Assembly: GCA_025667525.1 (NCBI GenBank)
Contig: CM046882.1
Span: forward strand, 524,360,618-524,424,617
Length of the DNA: 64,000 nt
Reading direction: 5' to 3'
Source of the DNA: Glebionis coronaria
Taxonomy: Eukaryota > Streptophyta > Magnoliopsida > Asterales > Asteraceae
Of the stretch, positions 35,072 to 45,350 are shown piece after piece (position 1 is the first letter of the stretch; every line of letters starts with the position of its first letter). Below the pieces are notes generated by a model. It did no database searches and was not told the DNA's origin. It was given only the letters and a program-made list of their open reading frames with translations. A program made the translations under genes and the position numbers.

Positions 35072-35140
35072 CGCGGTTCCTTATCAACCCGCGGTACCTT
35101 ATTGATAAGGAACCGCCGCCCTTAGATAAGGAACCACCGG
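35072..35140 (+). promoter_or_regulatory. Inverted-repeat module before E ORF2
   Basis: CGCGGTTCCTTATC (35072), CGCGGTACCTTATT (35090), GATAAGGAACCGCC (35104) and GATAAGGAACCACC (35125) give a complete FF-RR arrangement. The inner halves abut directly. Confidence 0.85.
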
Positions 35141-35383
35141 CTATTGTGTCCGTCAGAATCTTTACTTTACACTATTTTCCTTAATCTGTGTAAACCTTGC
35201 TTGATTCTTTGCAAAAACCTGCACATTTCCTAAACTAGGTTAGCTAAATTCATTGTTCACATAAAATGTTTTTAACCCATTACTAGTTTGGATCATCCCT
35301 TCACCCTTTTAAACCCACCTTGCTAGCCATGTTCTTCACACATCAAACCTTCTTCCTTAAACCTTAAACCCTTCATCTCAACC

Positions 35384-36040
35384 ATGGTTTCTACAAGAAG
35401 CTCAAACTCATCCAAAACCTCCACCACAAAGAACAATCTTAAGATTAAGATTAAAGTGGCTAAACCCAACTCCTCACCCTTTCACACTCCCAATAATGAG
35501 ATTGTCCCAATTCTCATTTCTTCATCAAACTCACCACCTCTTGCTCCATGCAAGACTTCATCAACCCATGGAACCAACCATTCTCATGGTTCTACCTCCT
35601 CTTCATTCCAATCTAGGACGAATGAGCTTTCCTCACCCTTCACTCCAAGTAATCTCTTGGATGTGACTACCCAACCCATCCAAAGCATTCCTATTGTGAA
35701 TGACTTTGAAGATACCATGGTGACTTCACCATTTACCCCTCTTAACTCACCCTTTTCACCCTTGGAGAGCTTGCCTCCACACTCACCCACATCACCCTTG
35801 GAGAACATTCCTCCTCCACCTCCACCTCCCTCAAACACTCCCATTTTGGGTGTTCTACTTCCCTTCTTTATGGGTGATCCTTACTTCCTTGGGTTCCTAG
35901 AAGCTCATGGTTCTCATTGTCCATGTTGCCTCTACAATAAATACATCATTCAAAACCTTAGGAGGGAGATGTTGGGACTTCATATGAGGTTGCAAGATTT
36001 CTTGCTCACCTTGTTTAACATGCCTCCTCCTAGGACATGA
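35384..36040 (+). CDS. E ORF2: Ser/Pro-rich protein with CxCC motif
   Basis: An intact 218-residue ORF whose ATG is 243 bp after the module. Residues 1-150 are Ser/Thr/Pro-rich with a basic start and a polyproline run (PPPPPPPP, about residue 145). The C-terminal 70 residues are different: a hydrophobic start, HGSHCPCC, then a helix ending FLLTLFNMPPPRT. The same C-terminal pattern recurs in ORF3, so the two are diverged duplicates. The Cys cluster could bind metal but is too short for a known finger. I do not recognise a family. The minus-strand Gly-rich frame at 35584-35844 is a shadow of the proline codons. Confidence 0.65.
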   Translation: MVSTRSSNSSKTSTTKNNLKIKIKVAKPNSSPFHTPNNEIVPILISSSNSPPLAPCKTSSTHGTNHSHGSTSSSFQSRTNELSSPFTPSNLLDVTTQPIQSIPIVNDFEDTMVTSPFTPLNSPFSPLESLPPHSPTSPLENIPPPPPPPSNTPILGVLLPFFMGDPYFLGFLEAHGSHCPCCLYNKYIIQNLRREMLGLHMRLQDFLLTLFNMPPPRT

Positions 36041-36489
36041 ATGGTGATTTTCTTTAAAAATAGTTTTCAAGAAACTTCAAGCCAAGGAAGATTATTAATC
36101 AAGACCTAGTTTTTTTAATATATCTTTAGTTTAGTTAGTTGTTTTTATTTATTTTCCTTATGTATCTCTTTCATGAATGTTTTATGAGAATGAATTATGG
36201 ACTTGGCATCATGTGCTTCTATCTCTATGTGGACATTAATCAACTTTAATTCCAAATTAAAATTGAACCTAAATCTATCACAACCTCTAAAACTTGACTA
36301 AAATTGGTTCAAAATGTTATCCAGAATTTTGTCACCCTTTATCGAGACATTCTTGGTGAATGTATTGCTTTTATGCAACCCTAACAAAATTTAGTGCTAA
36401 TAGAGGTAAAATTCCAAGATTTGCAATTTTTTAAAAAAGTCTTAGTTTTTCTCAAAACCCTAGAAAATCTAGATTTCAAGTCCACTACA
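36041..36489 (+). other. Spacer between E ORF2 and ORF3
   Basis: No gene visible; AT-rich with no motif beyond the module that follows. Confidence 0.5.
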
Positions 36490-36558
36490 CGCGGTTCCTT
36501 AAAGAACGCGCGGTTCCTTAAGTGATAAGGAACCGCTGGTCCCTATAAGGTACCGCTC
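36490..36558 (+). promoter_or_regulatory. Inverted-repeat module before E ORF3
   Basis: CGCGGTTCCTTAAA (36490), CGCGGTTCCTTAAG (36509), GATAAGGAACCGCT (36524) and TATAAGGTACCGCT (36544): FF-RR again. Confidence 0.85.
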
Positions 36559-36740
36559 ACAGAAAGCCATTTTATGGCTCGTTTTTGGTCTTCCTTCATC
36601 ACCCTATTCCCAGTCAAGATTCCATGTTTACTCAATTTGGCTAAACATTCCTTGACACTTTACATTTGTTTTTCAAACCTTTGCCTTGTATACTTTCTTC
36701 TTATACCCCAACCTTGAGATTTCATTCTCACACCTCAACA

Positions 36741-37294
36741 ATGCCTAACTCTCCCTTTCATAACCTTGACATATCTTTGTCACAAACCTCCTCACCCAAA
36801 GCTTCCTCATCAAAGCTTTCAAAGAAACCGAAAATCTCGGTTAAACCTATTTGGATCAAGAAAAATGAACCCTCTTCATACAAACCACCCAAGAACCCCA
36901 CCTTCTCTCCAATCAAGTATTGGAATGAGACCTACTCCATTAACCCAATCACCAGAGAAAAGGAGAATCTCCCCCACCACCAAAACCCTTTGACACCCCT
37001 CAAATCAATGATCTTTCAACCTTCCCAAACCTCACAAGGCATTGTGAAAACATTACCTACCCACCCTCCTCACCACCACCAAACCCTAGGTGTGATGGCC
37101 TTCCCCCATCAACCGAATTTATGTTGCATCATGGATCCTCGTGTGCTTGTTGTCGATTTCAACAAATTGAACTTGCTCATGTGTATGAGAAGTTAAATTT
37201 TCTTGAATTCCTCCTCACTCGACCTCCTCTCAAAGTTTTCGTTCCTGTGGACAAAACTTCGAATGATGCATCGTCGTCTTATTTTTCCAACTAA
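36741..37294 (+). pseudogene. E ORF3: diverged duplicate of ORF2, frameshifted
   Basis: The ATG at 36741 opens a Ser/Pro/Lys-rich frame that ends at 37196. Another frame, open to a TAA at 37292-37294, carries HGSSCACC and then FLEFLLTRPP, matching HGSHCPCC and FLLTLFNMPPP at the end of ORF2. The frame must change between about 37000 and 37110 for the two parts to be one protein. The ATG is 183 bp after the module. As with ORF2, no known family is recognised. A translated product would either lack the CxCC end or rely on frameshifting; a simple inactivating indel is the plainer reading. Confidence 0.6.
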
Positions 37295-38030
37295 AGGGCT
37301 ACACTCCATTGGAGTCAATAAAACTTTAGTCGTTTTAGAGTCATTTTTAAGCAATATTGGAAAATTGTCACTATTAGACTAGCTTATGCTTTGTGGTTTA
37401 TTTTCCATATCTTTTGCTTAAGATACTCATATTGTGTGTATGACTATCTACTTTGGTTGTCTTTTTCATATTTATGTAATATAATCTTTATGGTGTGTTT
37501 GTTTTCTTTATTTGATCATTCTCTCGTTCTTTTTGAGTTGATCGTGGTTAATATTTACAATTGTTTATGGGTGATTCCATCAATTCTAAATTATAACCCC
37601 TTGACAAATTTATCATCTTCATTGGTTGGATGTTTCCTTTCTTCCTTCATTCCACCAATTGAACCTTGATTTTGTCATTTACCTTTTTGGATATACTTAG
37701 CAAATACTTGCTTCTAATTTGAGATTTCTTCTCCTTCTCCCTCTCAAGTTACTTAGTAGGTAGTGATCATATATACATTGGTGTTTCTTTGCTTTCTACT
37801 AACCTTTGTGTAGCATGTCACCTTAGCTCATACACTTGGTGCCCCAAGCAAGGGGGAGCAACCACCAAGGGGGAGCTACTAGCAAAGTTTGAATATCTTT
37901 AAAGACTTGTGCTTACCTTTTTGCTACGACAAAGGGGGAGAAATGATAGTGATAAACTCGTTAATAATTCGATAGTTTATGTTTCTAAGTGAATGAGTTT
38001 ATAGTTTGTCGTAATCAAAAAGGGGGAGAT
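37295..38030 (+). other. 3' noncoding region of E with repeated polypurine tracts
   Basis: AAGGGGGAG tracts lie at 37850, 37867, 37931 and 38018, the last directly before the LTR. No ORF is supported. Confidence 0.8.
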
Positions 38031-39616
38031 TGTTAATGCAAGTGATGCCTAAAAACATTATTAGTGTTAACTAATCTTTCTTAGTTTTGATCACAACAAA
38101 CTATACAACACATTCAGTATAAAAACACAAAACGAATTATTTAACTAACACTATCATCAAGGTAATAATCATATCACTAACTTTTCTTAATCATACTTAG
38201 TGATCATCAAAGTGATTATCCTTAAAACTCACTTTCGTTAATATGACAAAAGATTTTTTAATAAACTTTCTTTTTAAGAAAATGTTTTATTAAAATGGAA
38301 AATGTAAATTTGAAAATGGCATATTCCATATGCCATAAGAATATCCTTTGAAGGTTTAAAAAACCTCAGATATTCCTACCCCACTAAAAGAAAAAAAAGG
38401 GAGCGGACTCTACTGGGCGGTACCTTAAATAGCTAGGCGGTTCCTTATCGATAAGGTACCTCCGGCTAGATAAGGATCCGCGCCCAGCTAGCCGTTGGAC
38501 TTTTTCTTCTATAAATAGTGGATCAAATCTCATTTTCCAACAAGCCTCTTGGACGTTTTTCTCAGCCCCCTTTCTCTTTTCTATAGCATAATCATTAGTA
38601 AATGATCACTTAAAGTGTTAAGGATGTTTACATATGATTATCCTCTTGATCCCCTCCTTTACCTTGTCCAATGAGAAGATCACTCACTCACTAGTGTTGT
38701 GATAAAGATGAATCCATGAATTAGTCATGTTCATCATGTTAGCTTTTTTATTTTTGTTAATCCATTTGTATTTATGAAATACTTGGACTAGTTGTGTTCA
38801 TCCAAGCTATTTTTAAATAATTGGATTTGTTGTGTACATCCATTGCATATGTGTTTGCTTGGATTTGTGTTGTGTAGATCCAAGCTACATGTTTGTACTT
38901 GGATATGTCTAGTTGAGTTGTAATAGATTTGTGTAGTAGTTCTCACTAAACTATAAAGTGATGTGGTTGTGTCTTGTGAGTTCTCATAAAGTGAAAGTGA
39001 TTAGTAGTTGTGTTGTGTGAAGTTATCACTTAGCTTCTAAGTGAAGAGTCATGAAGATTGGTTCTAGCTTTGAATTAGAACTCGACATCTAGCCTTGTGT
39101 CGTTAAATGGTGAAGTAGGCAACGTCGTGAAGATTGGTTCTACCTTGAGATTAGAACTCGACATCTAGCCTTGTGTCGTTAAATTGTGAAGTAGGCAACA
39201 TTGTGTAGATTGGTCCTAGCTAATGATTAGGTCTCGACATTTAGCTTAGTGTCGGAAAATAATGTAAGCAACGATGTAAGGCTTTCTCCGCCAAGAAGGG
39301 AACTTGTGGATATAGTGGAAATCTCGAGTAGGTGTACTCGAGGAGTGGAGTAGAAATGAGGACAGAGCCTTGTTGTCGAACCACTAGAAATCTTGGTGTC
39401 TTGTCACTAGGTTGTATCTTTCCTTACTCTTTACTTATTTCATTATCATTATACTTACCTATTACCATTGCTAATGCATTTGAATTGAACATAATCATTA
39501 TGCAACTTAGCTTTAAGTAAAAGATAGTTTTGATACACACTTAATTCAAAGTAATTTTAAATTAGGTGACTAATTGAAGAGAAACTACTCACCCCCACCC
39601 CCTTCTAGTTTCTACA
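38031..39616 (+). repeat. 3' LTR of element E
   Basis: 1586 bp, closely matching the 5' LTR, with a shorter C run near its end. Inverted-repeat module at 38416-38482, TATA box near 38509. Confidence 0.92.
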
Positions 39617-42586
39617 CCATGTATGAAGCTCAAATACTGATGTGGACACTTTATCCCATTCATGAAGTTGACATCATAACACCAGAGTCAATTAAGTCCC
39701 GGAAATGCACATATCTTCTTCCGGAGATGCACCAGAGTCAATTAAGTCCCAGAAGTGCATATCTCTCCATATAGGATAATGATGATGAATAATTGCAACA
39801 TCAAAACAATTAAACATCAAACGATAGTGTACCGTTTAGAGACTGATAATGCCACAAGTTAAAACACTGATTTTCTCTGCGGTTATGACCCAGAATGTCT
39901 TCAAATTAAAAGAAGGTATGAAGTTCATCACATGTACTCGTTGTGCGTTCAATATGTCTTCTTCTTCCCCTTGATGGTTTCGAAATCTCGGAACCAGCAA
40001 TAAATCGTACGCACATGTACCTGAAATCTCGTGAGAATAATAAGTAAGCTGAATTATATATTTTGTAAGAATCAGCTGCTGATCGAAATTATCTACTCAT
40101 AAACTCTACATGGCTAACTTTACCAACCTCCTTGAAGGCAATTTGAAGTGACCACTGATGGAATGAACCAGATATACCAAACGTGAAACTGAATAAAAAT
40201 TCCTCGATCTTGTGACTTAAGCTTGCACTATTGTTGAATGAGGAACGATGTAGAAATATCATTGCTAAGAAATTTATAAGTACCCAATACATTACTGACG
40301 AAGTATATAAGCACATCACCTCTTGAAATTATCCACGTCGACTATGCGCGTGACATTGAGTACAACAATGTAGCTCATTAATGTGATAGTTATCCAGGTC
40401 ATCAACCAACCACCCCGAACCAGGAAACTAGATAATCAAGTCTTCATCCTAAGATTAAGCACGAACAAGTTATCTTTCAAAGATAAAATAAGTACACGCC
40501 TTCGAAAAATTCGTCTTCAACTTCAAATAATAATGCCCGATCAAATAATCTGTAGCCACTAAAAATATAGCCATATTTCTTGGTCTCGTCAAATAATTTT
40601 TGTCACTTTGTCTCGTCACTTGTCACGTCACTTTTTGTCTTGACACAATAATACATTAACCAATTATAAATCAAATGTCAAATTAATTTTCACGTTGTTG
40701 ATCTACTTTGCTTAATATATTAACCATCATATACCGATCATATTTGATGTAAAAATATGCCTTCAATGTGTCCTCCTTTTCATTTATTGGTAACCACCCA
40801 AGAATAGTCATCGTGTAGTATTTATGTGCAATGACAATAACTACTAAACTTTAACTATGCCTAACACAGACCGATTATACCAAAAAAGCAAGCTTAACAC
40901 ACGGCCCAAAATAATAAGCAACTCCAAAATTGCTGAATAAATGGTCTAGTAACTACTCGGCCCATCATATTTTAATACCTGGTCAATGAGACAATAACAT
41001 CGGGATATATATAAATCACAATGTTACCCTAATTATCTCATAACCCTAAACTCACTCAATCACCAGCCGTTTTCTTTCACATAGTAACCTCCGTCCCCTT
41101 TTTCTCTCCCTATCTCAAAAATAAAAAACCTGCTGTCACCAACAAGAAATCATCATCCATCATCATATATCTATCGAATCTCATACAACAATATCACACA
41201 TCTTCGATCCAAACCCCTTACAACATTCGATATTTATTCATAGAACCAAAGCCCCATCGAAGCCATCATCTTTACTCACGAAGATAACCTCTCTGATTTA
41301 ACCACCACACAAAAACTAGATGAATCACTTCATCATCATGAATCCAAGACACCCGGTAATAAGGACAACTTTGATATCAAAAGGGAACATCAATTGCTTT
41401 GATAGTCAAAGACAAATAAGTCGTTTACAACGTTGAATTCATCAAGATCCATAAAAAAGGATCTCGGGTAGGTGTTGTTTAATTGCATGTCGATTTTTGA
41501 TTTTGTTTTGTGTGTGGAAATCAAAACGAATAAAGATTGTAACATATTTGTTATTAATCTTCTTTTAATTCGAAAATTAAATGAGGGTCTTTAACCTTTG
41601 AAATAGATCCATGATGAGATGTTCAACAAGCAAGATCTTTAACAGATTTTGTAAGTATGAACGATTCTGAGGTCGTTATCTTGATTAGTGTTTCTAGTTT
41701 TGTTGAGATGAGATTAGTAGATGGGATTAGGAGACGAAGGACTAAGATTAGATTATTGTTGGATTTAATTTGGGAGTCATAAGGGTGATGGTATGATTGA
41801 GTCGGGGTTTGATATGGTCTCGGTAGTATAAAAAACATTGTGGAGTGCTTCGAACCAGTCGCAATGTTTAACAAGCATCGCAATGTTTTGTCAAAAATAT
41901 CGTAATGTCCACCTTTTGATTGTCGCAATGTTTGTCTGTTTCATTGTCGCAATATTTTGAGGTCTTCAAAGAATACCTCGCAATATCAGTACAAACCTAT
42001 CGCAATGTTTAGTACAAACCTGTCACAATGTTTAGTAAAAACCTGTCGCAATATTTTGAGGTCTTCAAAGAACACATCGCAATATTCATTTCTGTCAACT
42101 CTCGCAATGTTTTCTTTTGTTCCCATCGCAATATAAAAATAACCTTATCCAGATTGTCCTTTTTTGGGGATTTCTGGATCTGGGTTTTCTGGATCTGGTT
42201 TTCATCTTCATCTTCAAAAAAAAGCAAAGAAAATCCAGAAAAAACTTTAATACCAGATCTAAAATAAATTTCTAACCAGAATCAGTAGATAAATTAGAAG
42301 AAATCTATAGACTGTTGACCAGAAAACCAGGCGTAACTGATAAGACAAATCAATACTGATGAGACCAGATGTTGACCAGAAATGATGCTAGAGATGACAG
42401 ATTTGAGACACAAAACAAAACGACTATTTGGACTACAAATAAGACCATCGTCACAAAAGTTGTAACAGATTTGAGATCAAAGACAAACTGCGACAAAAAA
42501 GTTAACAGACTGAGACCAAAGAAAAAAAATTAAAAAAATTTAGACCACCAAATCAATAAACAAAAAAATACAACAATCCAAGGATT
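39617..42586 (-). other. 5' part of D interior, non-coding
   Basis: No convincing ORF. The segment 40490-40640 is homologous to 22868-23030 at the start of gag in element F (shared CACGCCTTCGAAAAAT, CTTCAAATA, GTAGCCACTAAAA and TTTGTCTCG), so D and F are related non-autonomous elements. The motif array at 41859-42134 lies in the leader. Confidence 0.65.
41859..42134 (-). repeat. Array of twelve ATTGCGA motifs in the D leader
   Basis: On the plus strand the motif is TCGCAATGTTT. Copies start at 41859, 41878, 41900, 41923, 41947, 41978, 42000, 42023, 42046, 42077, 42102 and 42126; mean spacing 24.3 bp (19-31). A longer block including GAGGTCTTCAAAGAA is duplicated at 41948 and 42047. The array lies 450-730 bp downstream of the primer site. 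Confidence 0.9.
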
Positions 42587-42606
42587 GAACCATAGCTCTG
42601 ATGCCA
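42587..42606 (-). other. Primer binding site of element D
   Basis: On the minus strand it reads TGGCATCAGAGCTATGG, two bases after the 5' LTR. Confidence 0.85.
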
Positions 42607-42608
42607 AT

Positions 42609-42901
42609 TGTGAGTTTGCTTTTTACTATGATCCGGTGGTCTAGGGTTATAGAAGAAGATGGAAGCCATTGTTGAGTTAGAGAGAGAAAGGTTGAGGGTG
42701 TTTCTAGAGAGAGAAGGAAAATGTTATAAATGAAAGATAGGAAAACACAAACAACAACCCCTCCCTGGAAGCCTTGGAGGGGTATATATAGTCACTCACG
42801 CGCCTACACTATACATGGTTTCCTAGTCTAGTCTTTGCGTGAGTGACTATGATAACTAATGAGAATTCTTAAATGTCGTCACATAAAGTGAATTTCCAAC
42901 A
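42609..42901 (-). repeat. 5' LTR of element D
   Basis: 293 bp, matching 29211-29503. Confidence 0.9.
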
Positions 42902-42906
42902 GACAC

Positions 42907-43853
42907 AACAACAATAGAGCACCCAATAACTTTCAAAACCAAGGAAAAACTATCATGGCAATAACCAAGGGTTTTACAATCAACCTCCACCTTTCCAACA
43001 ACAAGGATTTCAAGGAAATGGGCCAAATGAGTTTAATACCATTGAGCTTCTTCATAAGATGAACCAAGACAATGAAAGGAGATACCATGAAAATAAAAGA
43101 AGGATCCGTGAGAGTGAAAAGAGAACTCAAGATCAATTAAGAGCTATGCAAGAGGAAACAAACAAGAGGTTTATGATGCTCTTAAATCAAAGACCACAAG
43201 GTGCTTTACCCTCCAACACTCAAACTAATCCAAGGGCAAATGTAAATGCAATCACTACAAGGAGTGAGAAAATAACCATTGATCCTTCAATTCCTCCTAC
43301 ACCTCCTTTGGTAACTCCTACTACGGTTCCTCCTTGTGATAAGCCTACACCTTCGAAATCTATACCTTCTAGTTCTAGACCTTCAAAACCAACACCTTCA
43401 AGCTCTACAACTTCAAAGCCTACACCTTCTAATCCTACACCTACTACTCCTTCACCTTCCACACCTATCACTGAAGAAACCAACAAAGAGAGTCCTTCAA
43501 CAACTACCACTCAACCTATACCAAAATCAAGTCTTCCATACCCTTCAAGATTAAGAAATGAAAAGCTTAAGAACAAGGATGACATTCAAGTATCTAACTT
43601 TTTAAGAATGTTTAAGCAATTGAATATCAAAATATCCTTTGCGGAAGCTCTAGCTTACATGCCCAAGTTTGCCAAAATGTTCAAAGACCTCCTTTCAAAC
43701 AAAGAAAAGTTGGTTGATATGCCTAACACGTCATTAAACGAAAATTGTTCTACGGTGTTGTTGAAGACTTTACCAACAAAACTTGGAGATCCGGGACGGT
43801 TTTTTATCCCTTGTAATTTCCCGGGGGCAAAATTACATGGCACTTGCGGATAA
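42907..43853 (+). pseudogene. Gag C-terminus and protease N-terminus of element B
   Basis: After D, the Asn/Gln-rich end of Gag resumes with a frame change, then the frame open from 43059 carries a helical segment, RANVNAITTRSEK, a long Ser/Thr/Pro-rich linker with imperfect repeats of PTPSSSTTSKP type, and then FSLRM-like and ALAYMPKFAKMFKDLL segments typical of the Athila Gag-protease linker. The frame ends at 43851-43853, next to the position where the catalytic DLGAS motif is expected. Sequence continues in another frame with DKAS in place of DLGAS. The first ATG at 43059 is internal. Confidence 0.8.
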
Positions 43854-44460
43854 GGCAAGCATAAAATTAATGCCTTTGTCGGTTTGGAAACAACTCTCTC
43901 TTCCCGAGCTCACTCCTACTAGGATGACCCTTGAGTTAGCAAACCGTTCAATAGCTTATCTGGTAGGTATTGCGGAGGATGTGTTTGTAAGGGTTGATAA
44001 ATTCACATTCCCTGCGGATTTTGTAGTTGTTGACTATGATATGGACCCGAGAGTTCCTCTCATTGTAGGAAGGCTTTTCTTAAGGACGGGTTGTACTCTT
44101 ATTGATGTGGCGGAAGAACTAATTATGAGAGTTGAGGATGAGAAAGTAGTGTTTAAGTTGGGGAAAGTTACTAAGAAATCTCAAAGTTGTGAAACCGTAA
44201 ACATAGTGGATGTTCTTGATGAGGTGTGTAATGAACATTTTCATGAAGTTTGCAAGAATGATAGTAAGAACATGCCACATGTGGAGACCGTTGCCTCAAT
44301 TTCTCCTTCCTTAACACTATTTGGAGAGAGTGATTTCCTCTTAGAGGAATTTGAGTCTAACTTTCTTGGTAATGATGATTCTCCCATCAATTGGGAAGAA
44401 GACATTCTCACTATCCAAAAGTTACTCAATAAGGATCCCATTCCTTCACCTACTCCATAA
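43836..44460 (+). pseudogene. Retropepsin-type protease of element B
   Basis: The frame reads ALADKASIKLMPLSVW, LELANRSIAYLVGIAED, FPADFVVVDYDMDP and GRLFLRTG. Athila protease normally has DLGAS and GRPFL; here the active-site loop has lost a residue (DKAS) and the Pro of GRPFL is Leu. Upstream it is out of frame with Gag, and downstream it stops at 44458-44460. The enzyme would process the polyprotein; this copy should be inactive. The nearest relative in the window is the better-conserved protease piece of element A at 2682. Confidence 0.85.
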
Positions 44461-45350
44461 GAGGTTACTAATGATGATCCATCATTAGTGAAACCTTCCA
44501 TTGAGAGTCCACCTTCCCTAGAGCTTAAGGATCTTCCATAACACCTTGAATATGCTTTCTTAGAAGGAAAGGACAAATTACCCGTTATCATAGCCAAAGA
44601 CTTGAAAGATGATGAGAAGGAAAAGCTCATAGAAGTTCTTAAGAAACATAAGCCATAGCTTGGAAAATATCCGACATAAGGGGGATTGATCCCTTTTTGT
44701 ACACACGAAATCCTTATGGAGGATGATTACAAACCCGCCATTCAAAACCAAAGAAGGGTTAACCCAAAAATTCATGAAGTCATCAAAAAGGAAGTTATCA
44801 AACTCCTTGATACGGGTATGATTTACCCAATTTCCGACTCACCATGGGTTAGCCCGGTGCATTGTGTGCCTAAAAAGGGTGGAACACCGTTGTGCCTAAT
44901 GAGAACAATGAGCTAATTCCCACTAGACTTGTCACGGGTTGGAGAGTTTGTATTGACTATAGGAAGCTTAATGATGCTACTAGGAAAGATCATTTACTAT
45001 TACCTTTCATGGACCAAATGCTTGAACGCTTAGCGGGAAATGAATACTATTGCTTTCTAGATGGATTTTCAGGTTATTTCCAAATACCCATTGATCCAAA
45101 GGATCAAGAAAAGCCCACATTCATTTGTCCATATGGCACATTTGCTTATAAAAGAATGCCTTTTGGCTTGTGCAATGCCCCGGGGACATTCCAAAGGTGT
45201 ATGATGGCAATTTTTCATGACATGATTGAGCACACAATGGAAGTATTCATGGATGATTTATTGGTCTTTGGAGATTCATTCACTTCTTGTCTCTCCCATT
45301 TAGAACGTATGCTAAAGAGGTGTGAAGAAACATGTCTTGTTCTAAATTAG
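44461..45350 (+). pseudogene. Reverse transcriptase of element B
   Basis: Several stops lie at 44461-44660. An intact stretch from about 44686 holds MEDDYKPAIQNQRRVNP and the RT entry WVSPVHCVPKKGG. A one-base deletion near 44890 shifts the frame; from 44892 the frame carries WRVCIDYRKLND, FLDGFSGYFQIPI, MPFGLCNAPGTFQRCM and the catalytic FMDD box at 45246-45257. A TAG at 45348-45350 replaces the usual Trp codon between the fingers-palm and the following segment, and the same frame continues into RNase H. Copies first-strand DNA from element RNA; inactive here. Motif spelling is Athila-like. Confidence 0.9.

Larger units (their letters stand above)
30080..39616 (+). mobile_element. LTR retrotransposon E with three own ORFs and no pol
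   Basis: LTRs at 30080-31668 (1589 bp) and 38031-39616 (1586 bp) start TGTTAATGC and end TTTCTACA. Target duplication CCATG is perfect (30075-30079 and 39617-39621). The primer site follows the 5' LTR and AAAAAGGGGGAGAT precedes the 3' LTR. The 6.4 kb interior has no Gag, protease, integrase or reverse transcriptase motif. It holds three ORFs, each preceded by the same kind of nested inverted repeat that occurs in the LTR. LTR and primer resemble SIRE/Maximus-type Copia elements; that is inference. Confidence 0.93.
29211..42901 (-). mobile_element. Non-autonomous LTR retrotransposon D
   Basis: Identical-length 293 bp LTRs at 29211-29503 and 42609-42901 both begin TGTGAGTTTGC; one ends TATAACA and the other TCCAACA. 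Target duplication GACAC is perfect. The primer site at 42587-42606 and polypurine tract at 29505 show minus-strand orientation. The interior, once element E is removed, is about 3.6 kb and has no recognisable gag or pol. Confidence 0.93.

Noticed and set aside
35584..35844. Gly-rich minus-strand ORF
   Set aside because: Shadow of Pro and Ser codons in E ORF2.
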